Under the pieces are notes generated by a model. The model made no database searches. It worked only from the letters and a program-made list of their open reading frames with translations, and was not told the origin of the DNA. Below, one piece after another: positions 1 to 5,539 of a stretch of DNA of 5,539 nt. The DNA comes from Candidatus Omnitrophota bacterium (GTDB taxonomy: Bacteria > Omnitrophota > Koll11 > JAHIPI01). Position numbers and translations under genes: made by a program. Within the stretch, counting starts at the first letter, position 1, and each line of letters begins with the position of its first letter. The stretch spans positions 1 to 5,539 of the forward strand of contig JAQUMG010000124.1 in assembly GCA_028718265.1 (NCBI GenBank), given 5' to 3'.

Positions 1-478
1 TGACCACATGCTTGATCTTTTTACGTTTCACGGCCTTTTTGATCTTATAATAGAAGCAAAGGGCGATTTGAACGTTGATACACACCATACGAATGAGGAT
101 ATAGGAATATGCCTGGGCAAGGCCTTCAAAGATGCGCTGGGCGATTGTAAGGGTATCAGGCGTTACGGCTCGGCTGAAGTGCCGATGGACCAGGCGCGGG
201 CAAAGGTTGTCGTCGATATAGGCGGCCGGTACGCATTCAAAAAAAGTATCCCGGAAGTACCGCTGGGAGCAGAAAAGGGTTATTCGTTTGATGACGGCAT
301 GGACTTTCTGGATAGTCTTGCGAAGAACCTCAATATGAATTTGCACATTGAGACTTCCGGTTCCGACGTGCACCATGTTTTGGAAGCCGTCTTCAAGGCC
401 TTCGGTATCGCCATGGATCAGGCGACCCAAGTCGATCCCAGAAGAAAAGATATACCTTCGACAAAAGGTGTACTATAA
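1..478 (+). CDS. hisB: Imidazoleglycerol-phosphate dehydratase, 5'-truncated by window
   Basis: Dehydrates imidazole glycerol phosphate to imidazole acetol phosphate, the sixth step of histidine synthesis, using manganese in the cytoplasm. The reading frame is open from base 2 (Asp-His, then the Met at 8), matching the family's F-L-D-H-M-L segment, so about 35-45 N-terminal residues lie outside the window and the Met at 8 is internal. Counting from that Met, the metal-binding HHTNED is at 26-31 and the second metal site is H113, H122, H123 and E126. Phosphate-binding positions of the family are also present: GIRRYG (49-54), the GGR at 72-74, and the C-terminal IPSTKGVL (149-156). No HisN-type phosphatase domain is visible, so it looks monofunctional. 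One oddity is the stretch between H113 and the HH pair, which seems one residue shorter than I expect. hisH starts 2 nt after the stop. Confidence 0.96.
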   Translation, partial: DHMLDLFTFHGLFDLIIEAKGDLNVDTHHTNEDIGICLGKAFKDALGDCKGIRRYGSAEVPMDQARAKVVVDIGGRYAFKKSIPEVPLGAEKGYSFDDGMDFLDSLAKNLNMNLHIETSGSDVHHVLEAVFKAFGIAMDQATQVDPRRKDIPSTKGVL

Positions 479-480
479 AT

Positions 481-1086
481 ATGATAGCAGTTATCGACTA
501 CGAAACAGGCAATTTGGGCAGTGTCTCCAAGGCCCTTGAGAGTTTAGGCGCTAAGGTTAAAGTAACTCAAAAAAGTTCCGATTTGAAAAAAGCGGACAAG
601 ATAGTATTGCCGGGTGTCGGCGCCTTCAAAGACGCCATGAGCGCGCTTGGCAACTTAGGCCTTATTGAACCTCTAAAAGATGCCATCGCGGCAAAAAAGC
701 CCTATCTGGGAATATGTTTAGGGCTTGAACTTTTATTTGACGAGAGCGAAGAGGGCGGGTCTTCAGGTGGTATGGGTATCTTAAAAGGCGATGTGGTTAA
801 ATTCAGAGATCCGCTTTTAAAAGTGCCGCATATAGGATGGAATCAGCTTAATAAGAAGCGGGCGGATTGCCCGCTTTTCAAAGGTATAAATGACGACGCC
901 TTTTTTTATTTTGTCCACTCATACTACGTCAGGCCCCGGGACAAGGAAATAATAGCGGCAGTTACAGACTACGGCTGCGATTTTACGTCGATGGTATGGA
1001 AGGATAATATATACGCGGTCCAGTATCATCCGGAAAAAAGCCAGCAGGTCGGGCTGAAATTCCTGGAGAATTTTATACGATTGTAA
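481..1086 (+). CDS. hisH: Imidazole glycerol phosphate synthase, glutaminase subunit
   Basis: Class I glutamine amidotransferase of 201 aa, the usual HisH length. It releases ammonia from glutamine and channels it to HisF. The triad is C79 (in GICLG, 77-81), H183 and E185 (in YHPEKSQ, 182-188). The oxyanion-strand loop is PGVGAF (44-49). HisH-specific signatures PHIGWN (116-121) and YFVHSYY (143-149) separate it from TrpG or PabA. The start ATG at 481 gives the standard MIAVIDYETGN opening and follows an AAGGTG site at 465-470. E83 stands where class I amidotransferases normally carry Gln (C+4, a glutamine-binding residue), a one-base CAA to GAA difference if ancestral. The partner hisF is two genes downstream. 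A perfect 8-bp inverted repeat lies inside the gene at 856-876. Confidence 0.97.
   Translation: MIAVIDYETGNLGSVSKALESLGAKVKVTQKSSDLKKADKIVLPGVGAFKDAMSALGNLGLIEPLKDAIAAKKPYLGICLGLELLFDESEEGGSSGGMGILKGDVVKFRDPLLKVPHIGWNQLNKKRADCPLFKGINDDAFFYFVHSYYVRPRDKEIIAAVTDYGCDFTSMVWKDNIYAVQYHPEKSQQVGLKFLENFIRL
856..876 (+). repeat. GC-rich hairpin inside hisH
   Basis: Perfect 8-bp inverted repeat: AAGCGGGC (856-863), loop GGATT, GCCCGCTT (869-876). It extends outward by a G-T wobble and one A-T pair. The right arm runs into two further Ts (877-878), then C. It encodes part of a variable surface region of HisH (about residues 126-132). It looks like a weak intrinsic terminator, but the T-tract is too short, so I call it only a stable RNA hairpin. 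It may be chance. Confidence 0.45.
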
Positions 1087-1106
1087 CCCCTCGCGTTGCT
1101 CGGGGT
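1086..1106. repeat. Intergenic hairpin 1 (5-bp stem, 11-nt loop)
   Basis: ACCCC (1086-1090), an 11-base loop TCGCGTTGCTC (1091-1101) and GGGGT (1102-1106). The stem starts on the last base of the hisH stop codon. Inside the loop a GC/GC mini-stem around GTT could form, separated from the outer stem by a symmetric TC/TC internal loop. No T-run follows on either strand, so it is not a standard intrinsic terminator. Its loop resembles that of the hairpin at 1136-1166, although the stems are unrelated. Confidence 0.55.
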
Positions 1107-1109
1107 AAA

Positions 1110-1127
1110 TTCGCCCTAACAGGCAAA
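1110..1127. repeat. Small imperfect hairpin between hisH and hisA
   Basis: TTCGCC (1110-1115) and GGCAAA (1122-1127) pair except for one C-A mismatch, around the loop CTAACA. It is weak alone, but it sits exactly between the two stronger hairpins of the 90-nt gap. The run of A after it gives no terminator on the + strand. On the - strand the T-rich side precedes the stem rather than following it. Confidence 0.3.
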
Positions 1128-1135
1128 ACACAATT

Positions 1136-1166
1136 ACAACTTACGTCACTTCGTTCCGTAAGTTGT
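1136..1166. repeat. Intergenic hairpin 2 (perfect 10-bp stem, 11-nt loop)
   Basis: ACAACTTACG (1136-1145) and CGTAAGTTGT (1157-1166) are perfect reverse complements around the 11-base loop TCACTTCGTTC (1146-1156). The loop matches that of hairpin 1 in length and in the pattern TCRCKTYGYTC. Its AC/GT mini-stem replaces the GC/GC of hairpin 1, so pairing is kept while sequence changes. The stem ends 10 nt before the hisA ATG and contains the alternative GTG at 1165. No T-tract follows, so I do not call it a terminator. A mobile palindromic repeat or an mRNA structure are both possible. Confidence 0.75.
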
Positions 1167-1176
1167 GGGCTCATTT

Positions 1177-1908
1177 ATGGATATCATACCGGCGATAGAT
1201 ATAAAAAACGGCAATGTGGTACGTCTCGTGAGGGGGAATTACGAGCAGGTCACTTTGTATTCTGCCGATCCGGCCGATATGGCGAGGAGATGGTACTCTC
1301 AGGGCGCAAGCATGCTGCACGTGGTCGATCTTGACGGCGCGCTTGCAGGCGAACCGAAGAATATGGACTCGATTTCCATGATTTTGAGAGCAGTAAACAT
1401 ACCCGTTGAATTAGGCGGAGGCATAAGAAGCATGGACCTTATAAGATGGGCTCTCAACGTGGGAGTTTCCAGAGTCGTGGTAGGAACCAAGGTGGCCGAA
1501 GACCTGGAATTTATATCAACTGCGATTAAAACGTACGGTGATAAGGTAGTGGTTTCCATCGACGCCAAAAATGGTTTCGTAATGATACAGGGATGGACGA
1601 AAACATCTACCATAAATGCCATAGATATGGCGCGGCAGATGGAGCATCTTGGCGCGGCATCGATAATTTATACGGATGTTACCGTGGACGGTACATTGGC
1701 CGGCCCTAATCTTACACGGCTCGACAATTTTCTGAGTAAAGTCAATATGCCGGTCGTGGTGGCCGGAGGTATATCCTGCGCGGACGATATAATGAAACTT
1801 TCCACCCTCGGGAGAAAAAATCTTACAGGCGTTATAGTAGGAAAGGCGCTTTATGAGGGGAACGTTAATCTGCGAGAGGTGATCACGGCATGCTTACCAA
1901 ACGAATAA
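1177..1908 (+). CDS. hisA: ProFAR isomerase (HisA)
   Basis: A 243-residue TIM-barrel enzyme that converts ProFAR to PRFAR by an Amadori rearrangement, supplying HisHF. Visible features are the N-terminal base D8 in IIPAID (3-8), GGGI (80-83), VVGTK (101-105), the second catalytic Asp D129 in SIDAKNG (127-133), GW (139-140), the phosphate-loop segment [14 protein letters not shown] (165-178) and AGGIS (196-200). I chose ATG 1177 because the protein then begins MDIIPAID, as usual for the family. The in-frame GTG at 1165 would add only MGSF and lies in a hairpin arm. The upstream SD is poor (GTGGG, 1165-1169). The end overlaps hisF by 19 nt. The related bifunctional PriA is an alternative if trpF proves absent from the genome, but nothing seen here demands it. 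Confidence 0.95.
   Translation: MDIIPAIDIKNGNVVRLVRGNYEQVTLYSADPADMARRWYSQGASMLHVVDLDGALAGEPKNMDSISMILRAVNIPVELGGGIRSMDLIRWALNVGVSRVVVGTKVAEDLEFISTAIKTYGDKVVVSIDAKNGFVMIQGWTKTSTINAIDMARQMEHLGAASIIYTDVTVDGTLAGPNLTRLDNFLSKVNMPVVVAGGISCADDIMKLSTLGRKNLTGVIVGKALYEGNVNLREVITACLPNE
1876..1884 (+). promoter_or_regulatory. Shine-Dalgarno site of hisF
   Basis: GAGGTGATC is an exact 9-base complement of the usual bacterial 16S rRNA 3' end, lying inside the hisA coding sequence. About 10 nt separate the AGG core from the ATG at 1890. It fixes the hisF start and implies independent strong initiation within the hisA-hisF overlap. Confidence 0.75.
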
Positions 1909-2654
1909 TACCATGTCTTGACGTAAAAGAGGGCAGGGTAGTAAAAGGCGTGAATTTTTTAAAACTACGCGACGCCGGAGATCCCGTTGAGCACGCAAAG
2001 CTTTACGATAAAGAAGGCGCCGATGAACTTGTTTTTCTCGATATAACGGCTTCGCACGAGAAGCGCAAGACGATGATAGATGTCGTCCGGCGGATAGCCA
2101 AGTGTGTATTTATGCCGTTTACCGTCGGAGGTGGCATAAGCGAACTTGACGATATAAGGGATTTGCTTAACGCCGGCTGCGACAAGATATCAATCAATAC
2201 TGCCGCGGTAAAGAATCCGGATTTCATAAAAAAATCGTCCGGTAAATTCGGCAGCCAATGCATAGTTCTCGCAATAGACGCCAAGCGTAAAAGCGGAAAT
2301 GCGGCCGAATGGGAAGTTTATATAAACGGCGGCAGGGACAATACGAATATTAATGCGATAGAATGGGCGAAAACGGGCGTCTCTCAGGGGGCGGGCGAGA
2401 TACTTTTGACAAGTATGGATTACGACGGGACTAAAAACGGATACGATATAGAGCTCACGAAAAAAGTATGCGAAGCCGTCAGCGTGCCGGTTATAGCTTC
2501 CGGCGGCTGCGGAAATCTTGAGCATATTTATGAAGTATTGACGAAAGGAAAAGCCGAGGCAGCACTCGCAGCATCAATATTTCATTTCCGGGAATATTCG
2601 GTAAAACAGGCGAAAGAATATTTACGCGACCGGGGCGTAAGTGTACGGATCTAA
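1890..2654 (+). CDS. hisF: Imidazole glycerol phosphate synthase, cyclase subunit
   Basis: A 254-aa TIM-barrel partner of HisH. It uses channelled ammonia to turn PRFAR into imidazole glycerol phosphate and AICAR. The start [12 protein letters not shown] is the family's standard opening. Catalytic D11 and D130 are both present, as are K19 (VVKG), E46 ([10 protein letters not shown], 43-52), the phosphate loops GGGI (80-83) and ASGGCG (203-208), and [11 protein letters not shown] (171-181). Family members most often read S-M-D-R-D-G-T at that last motif, so Tyr178 is a mild variation. Length is normal and nothing appears truncated. It overlaps hisA by 19 nt, and hisI begins 12 nt after its stop. 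Confidence 0.97.
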   Translation: MLTKRIIPCLDVKEGRVVKGVNFLKLRDAGDPVEHAKLYDKEGADELVFLDITASHEKRKTMIDVVRRIAKCVFMPFTVGGGISELDDIRDLLNAGCDKISINTAAVKNPDFIKKSSGKFGSQCIVLAIDAKRKSGNAAEWEVYINGGRDNTNINAIEWAKTGVSQGAGEILLTSMDYDGTKNGYDIELTKKVCEAVSVPVIASGGCGNLEHIYEVLTKGKAEAALAASIFHFREYSVKQAKEYLRDRGVSVRI

Positions 2655-2656
2655 AC

Positions 2657-2662
2657 AAGGAG
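2657..2662 (+). promoter_or_regulatory. Shine-Dalgarno site of hisI
   Basis: AAGGAG lies in the 12-nt hisF-hisI gap with 4 nt before the ATG at 2667. It is a good match with a slightly short spacer, and it supports this start. Confidence 0.7.
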
Positions 2663-2666
2663 TAAC

Positions 2667-3047
2667 ATGAAAGCATTTATAGACCAGCTGAAGTTTAACG
2701 AAAAAGAACTGATTCCTGCGATAATACAGGATTATAAGTCGGGCAAAGTGCTGACACTCTGCTATATGAACAGGGCAGCGCTTGAGAAAACGCTGGAAGA
2801 GGGCAAGATATACCTTTTCAGAAGGTCGCAGAACAAGCTGATGATGAAGGGCGAAACCTCCGGCCACATACAGATCGTCAGGGAAATATTCATTGACTGC
2901 GAGGGCAATTCCATTCTTTTTAAGATAGAACAAAAAGTAGCCGCATGCCACGCGGGATATTTTACGTGTTATTTCAGGAAGGTTTCAAAAAGCGGCGCGC
3001 TGGAAATAACCGATAAAAAGATATTCGATCCCGAAAAGGTGTATTAA
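2667..3047 (+). CDS. hisI: Phosphoribosyl-AMP cyclohydrolase, monofunctional
   Basis: Opens the purine ring of phosphoribosyl-AMP to give ProFAR, the substrate of HisA. At 126 aa it is the usual size of a stand-alone HisI and has no HisE pyrophosphohydrolase domain, so hisE must be elsewhere. Signatures are IPAIIQD (16-22), YMNRAALEKT (33-42), KGETSGH (61-67) and the zinc cysteines C78, C94 (ACHAG, 93-97) and C101. The metal motif that is usually D-C-D-x-D reads D77-C-E-G-N81 here, so only the first of the three acidic magnesium ligands is unchanged (E79 conservative, N81 not). All cysteines are kept and the rest is well conserved, so I expect it to be active. trpE starts one base after the stop. 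Confidence 0.94.
   Translation: MKAFIDQLKFNEKELIPAIIQDYKSGKVLTLCYMNRAALEKTLEEGKIYLFRRSQNKLMMKGETSGHIQIVREIFIDCEGNSILFKIEQKVAACHAGYFTCYFRKVSKSGALEITDKKIFDPEKVY
3036..3041 (+). promoter_or_regulatory. Shine-Dalgarno site of trpE
   Basis: AAGGTG inside the last codons of hisI, 7 nt before the trpE ATG at 3049. The same AAGGTG form precedes hisH (465-470). Because the site lies within hisI, ribosomes finishing hisI would pass directly to trpE, joining the his and trp parts. Confidence 0.6.
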
Positions 3048-3048
3048 G

Positions 3049-4512
3049 ATGTACTATCCTTCAAAAAAAGATTTCATAAAACTTTCCAAAAAGGGCAACC
3101 TGATACCGGTATATAAAGAGATCGAAGCGGATCTTGAAACGCCGGTATCTTCTTTTCTGAAGATAGACGAAGGGGATTATTCTTATCTGCTTGAATCGGT
3201 CGAGGGGGAGGCAAACATAGCCCGGTTCTCTTTTCTCGGAGCCAATCCGTCGCTTGTTTTCAAAAGCAAGGGGCGCGACATAGAAATCACCGAGAATAAA
3301 AAGGTAAGACGGTTTAGGACGGATTCGGATCCCCTGGATGAAATAAAAAAGGTAATGCGGCAGTTTAAATTTGTGAAAGTAAACGGACTTCCGCGTTTTT
3401 CCGGCGGACTGGTAGGTTACCTCGGATATGACATGATCCGTTTTTTTGAGGACATACCCGATAAGAATCCCGACGATCTTAAAACTCCCGACGCCGTATT
3501 TATGCTGACGGATACTCTGCTTATATTCGATCATGTCATGCACAAGATAAAAATAATATCAAATGCACATATAAAAGCTAATCCTTCCGCGGTATACGAT
3601 GAAGCAGTGGCCAAGATCGATAAGATATCCAGAATGCTTTCAAAAAGAGCGGTAAAGGAAGCAAAGAGGCCCAAAACTTCCTCAAAAATCACCGTAAAAT
3701 CCAACTTTACTCAAAAAGCTTTCGAAGACATGGTGGTGAAAGGGAAAAAGTACATAAAAAACGGCGACATTATACAGGTCGTCTTGTCCCAGAGGCTTGA
3801 AGCTGATCTCGGAGGTAAGGACCCGTTCAGCATCTACAGAGGGCTGCGCTCCATAAATCCGTCTCCTTATATGTATTATCTTAAGCTTAAAAATGTACGG
3901 CTTATAGGCTCGTCTCCGGAAATAATGGTGAGATGCGAAGACAGGAATATAGAGCTGAGGCCCATCGCAGGTACGAGGCCGAGAGGAAGATCTGAGGCGG
4001 AAGATATTAAGCTTGAGAAGGAGCTTTTGGCGGATCCGAAAGAAAAAGCCGAACATATAATGCTGGTAGATCTGGGGCGCAATGACATAGGACGGGTTGC
4101 GGATTTTAACAGCGTGAAGGTAGCCGAACTGATGAGGATTGAAAAATATTCACATGTTATGCATATAGTCAGCGATGTTGTGGGGAGATTATCGAAAAAC
4201 AGAGACGGGTTCGACCTTGTCAGGGCTTCGTTTCCGGCCGGGACAGTCAGCGGCGCACCGAAGATACGCGCCATGGAAATCATTGACGAACTTGAGACGC
4301 GGAAGAGGGGTACGTATGCCGGGTGCGTGGGATATTTCAGTTTTTCCGGTAATATAGATACCTGTATTACCATAAGAACAATTTTGGTGAAAGACAATAA
4401 GGCGTACGTGCAGGCAGGGGCCGGCATAGTGGCGGATTCGAAACCGGCAAAAGAATATCACGAAACGCTCAATAAAGCCCGCGCGCTTATCAAGGCAATT
4501 GAAGAGGCATAA
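3049..4512 (+). CDS. trpE: Anthranilate synthase component I
   Basis: A 487-aa chorismate-binding enzyme that makes anthranilate from chorismate using ammonia from TrpG, the first committed step to tryptophan. The N-terminal domain carries LLES (47-50), the family's tryptophan feedback-binding motif, so end-product inhibition is likely. The C-terminal catalytic domain (about 220-485) shows IGSSPE (286-291), PIAGTRPRG (305-313), [10 protein letters not shown] (341-350), YSHVMH (367-372), [11 protein letters not shown] (395-405) and GAGIVADS (457-464). LLES, together with trpG and trpD behind it, favours TrpE over PabB. The start ATG at 3049 is supported by AAGGTG 7 nt upstream and a normal N-terminus. 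A linker rich in Lys and Arg (about 198-215) separates the two parts. Two 7-base homopolymers (3063-3069, 3441-3447) occur without breaking the frame. Confidence 0.97.
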   Translation: MYYPSKKDFIKLSKKGNLIPVYKEIEADLETPVSSFLKIDEGDYSYLLESVEGEANIARFSFLGANPSLVFKSKGRDIEITENKKVRRFRTDSDPLDEIKKVMRQFKFVKVNGLPRFSGGLVGYLGYDMIRFFEDIPDKNPDDLKTPDAVFMLTDTLLIFDHVMHKIKIISNAHIKANPSAVYDEAVAKIDKISRMLSKRAVKEAKRPKTSSKITVKSNFTQKAFEDMVVKGKKYIKNGDIIQVVLSQRLEADLGGKDPFSIYRGLRSINPSPYMYYLKLKNVRLIGSSPEIMVRCEDRNIELRPIAGTRPRGRSEAEDIKLEKELLADPKEKAEHIMLVDLGRNDIGRVADFNSVKVAELMRIEKYSHVMHIVSDVVGRLSKNRDGFDLVRASFPAGTVSGAPKIRAMEIIDELETRKRGTYAGCVGYFSFSGNIDTCITIRTILVKDNKAYVQAGAGIVADSKPAKEYHETLNKARALIKAIEEA

Positions 4513-4514
4513 AG

Positions 4515-5084
4515 ATGATACTTGTAATCGATAATTACGATTCTTTTACTTATAATCTCGTCCAGTATTTAGGCGAACTGGGCGCCGAGCTGAAAGTCTT
4601 CCGCAATGATAAAATAAATTTAAATGACATAGGTAAGATGAAACCTGAAAAGATAATTATTTCGCCGGGGCCGGGCTATCCGGCGCAGGCCGGCATATCT
4701 GAAGAACTAATAAAGAGTTTTGCGCCGCGCCTCCCGATTTTAGGCGTTTGCCTCGGACATCAGGCGATAGGCGAAGCATTCGGAGCAAAGATAACAAAAG
4801 CTGTCAGATTGATGCACGGCAAGACGTCACTGATATATCATAACGGCGAAGGCATATTCAAAAGCGTAAAAAACCCGTTCGAAGCCACAAGGTACCATTC
4901 TCTTTTAGTAGAGAGGAACTCGCTGCCGGATTGTTTTTCCATAACAGCAGAGACAAAAGAAAAAGAGATAATGGCCCTTAAACATAAGAAATATCCGCTT
5001 TATGGGGTACAATTCCATCCCGAGTCGATACTTACTCAAGAGGGTATGAAAATACTTAAGAATTTTCTGGAGATCCGAAGATGA
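4515..5084 (+). CDS. trpG: Anthranilate synthase component II (glutamine amidotransferase)
   Basis: Class I amidotransferase of 189 aa that feeds ammonia to TrpE. The opening [20 protein letters not shown] is typical of TrpG/PabA. The oxyanion loop is SPGPG (50-54), the nucleophile C79 lies in GVCLGHQ (77-83), and H168 and E170 lie in FHPESILT (167-174). Q83 is the normal Gln, unlike the Glu at the matching place in HisH of this window. It may also serve aminodeoxychorismate synthase (as PabA) if the genome has no second copy; the sequence cannot decide this. The start lies 2 nt after the trpE stop, with GAAGAGG at 4501-4507 as SD. No TrpD domain is fused, since trpD is a separate overlapping gene. 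Confidence 0.96.
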   Translation: MILVIDNYDSFTYNLVQYLGELGAELKVFRNDKINLNDIGKMKPEKIIISPGPGYPAQAGISEELIKSFAPRLPILGVCLGHQAIGEAFGAKITKAVRLMHGKTSLIYHNGEGIFKSVKNPFEATRYHSLLVERNSLPDCFSITAETKEKEIMALKHKKYPLYGVQFHPESILTQEGMKILKNFLEIRR

Positions 5085-5539
5085 TAAAGGAGGCAATAAA
5101 GACCGCGCAAGAAAAAAAGGATCTTGATTACCCGGAAATGACCATCGTCTTCAATGAAATAATGAGCGGAAAAGCAAAAAAGGAAGATGTGAAAGAATTT
5201 CTGACGGCTCTCAGCCGGAAGGGCGAGAGCGCGGGCGAGATTGCAGCCGCGGCAGAGGTGATGAGAAAAGAAGCTACCAGAATCAATGTGCCGACGGAAA
5301 ATTTAATCGACACCTGCGGTACCGGCGGCGCCGGGATAAACGATGTCAATGTTTCTACCATATCCGCGATAGTACTGGCCGGCTGCGGCTTAAAGGTGGC
5401 AAAACACGGCAATCGTTCTTTTACGGGCAAATGCGGAAGCGCCGATCTTCTGGAAAAACTCGGTGTTAATATAAATAAAACAGCCGGCGAGGTAGCGGGA
5501 TTGATTGAAGAAGCCGGCATCGGTTTTATCTTTGCGCCT
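5081..5539 (+). CDS. trpD: Anthranilate phosphoribosyltransferase, 3'-truncated by window
   Basis: Transfers the phosphoribosyl group of PRPP to anthranilate. The first 153 codons are visible and the frame is open to the last base. An N-terminal helical domain (about 1-70, with RKGES at 46-50) is followed by the PRPP loop DTCGTGG (77-83), NVST (90-93), the phosphate-binding AKHGNRS (107-113) and [10 protein letters not shown] (116-125). The loop normally written GTGGDGxxTFN is [11 protein letters not shown] here, so a usually conserved Asp (position 84) is Ala and the Thr at 88 is Asp. The Mg-binding Asp-Glu pair would lie outside the window. ATG 5081 overlaps the trpG stop (ATGA), has TGGAG at 5068-5072 upstream, and gives a family-like N-terminus. 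A strong SD-like AGGAGG lies inside codons 3-4, followed by an A7 run. Confidence 0.94.
   Translation, partial: MIKEAIKTAQEKKDLDYPEMTIVFNEIMSGKAKKEDVKEFLTALSRKGESAGEIAAAAEVMRKEATRINVPTENLIDTCGTGGAGINDVNVSTISAIVLAGCGLKVAKHGNRSFTGKCGSADLLEKLGVNINKTAGEVAGLIEEAGIGFIFAP
5087..5119 (+). promoter_or_regulatory. SD-like AGGAGG plus A_AAA_AAG heptamer inside early trpD
   Basis: AAGGAGG (5087-5092 plus the A at 5086) lies just after the trpD ATG and no ATG, GTG or TTG stands at a normal distance downstream. A_AAA_AAG (5113-5119) is in the phase used for -1 slippage. A -1 shift would reach TGA at 5125-5127 after Gly-Ser, giving a 15-residue peptide. The 20-nt spacing is longer than in known SD-stimulated -1 sites. 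Function is unproven. Confidence 0.25.

Noticed and set aside
348..539. 63-codon + strand frame spanning the hisB-hisH junction
   Set aside because: It overlaps both genes out of frame with no SD and no recognisable protein features.
1086..1166. Intrinsic terminators or an attenuator between hisH and hisA
   Set aside because: Neither strong stem is followed by a T-tract on either strand, and no leader peptide with His or Trp codons is visible.
1165..1176. GTG start extending HisA by four residues (MGSF)
   Set aside because: The ATG at 1177 gives the canonical MDIIPAID N-terminus, and the GTG lies in the right arm of the hairpin with no SD before it.
1087..1176. Promoter for hisA in the intergenic gap
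   Set aside because: TTGCTC at 1096-1101 matches only weakly to a -35 box and no suitably spaced -10 box follows.
3876..4427. 183-codon open frame on the - strand opposite trpE
   Set aside because: It lies fully within the well-supported trpE, resembles no family, has low-complexity Ser/Thr/Leu composition and lacks a convincing SD. It is a shadow of the coding strand.
5093..5098. Non-ATG start (ATA at 5096) for trpD after AGGAGG
   Set aside because: The ATG at 5081 has its own SD and couples to the trpG stop. The ATA would be only 3 nt from the SD-like site and an extremely rare start codon.
5128..5520. 130-codon open frame on the - strand opposite trpD
   Set aside because: It is the antisense of a clearly conserved TrpD N-terminal region, with composition typical of an antisense shadow.

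Overview
This window is a dense, one-directional (+ strand) amino-acid biosynthesis cluster from a bacterium. It reads hisB (5' end cut off by the window) - hisH - hisA - hisF - hisI, then directly trpE - trpG - trpD (3' end cut off). All eight genes are intact where visible. They carry the core motifs of their families, though three have changed residues in otherwise well-kept motifs (HisH, HisI, TrpD).

Layout. 1-1086 holds the end of hisB and all of hisH, 2 nt apart. 1087-1176 is the only real intergenic gap (90 nt). It is filled with inverted repeats, two of which share a related 11-nt loop. 1177-3047 holds hisA, hisF (overlapping hisA by 19 nt) and a monofunctional hisI. trpE starts one base after hisI, trpG follows by 2 nt, and trpD overlaps trpG by 4 nt (ATGA). 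Apart from the 90-nt gap, spacing is -19 to +12 nt, so co-transcription and translational coupling are likely. No convincing promoter or intrinsic terminator is visible in the window.

How the genes work together. HisA isomerises ProFAR to PRFAR. HisH/HisF convert PRFAR and glutamine to imidazole glycerol phosphate and AICAR. HisB dehydrates imidazole glycerol phosphate. HisI does the earlier cyclohydrolase step. TrpE/TrpG make anthranilate from chorismate and glutamine, and TrpD joins it to PRPP. Both routes use PRPP and glutamine, which gives a plausible reason for a joined his-trp unit. hisE, hisG, hisD and hisC, and trpC, trpF, trpB and trpA, are not in the window.

Organism. Shine-Dalgarno sites (GAGGTGATC, AAGGAG, AAGGTG), tight operon packing and TrpE/TrpG-type genes point to a bacterium. 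GC is moderate, and ATA (Ile) and AGA/AGG (Arg) codons are common. The style recalls uncultured lineages such as Omnitrophota, but that is an impression and cannot be established from the sequence alone.

Most of the window is ordinary metabolism. No undescribed multi-gene system is visible. The points most worth a second look are the paired hairpins between hisH and hisA, and the altered motif residues in TrpD, HisH and HisI.
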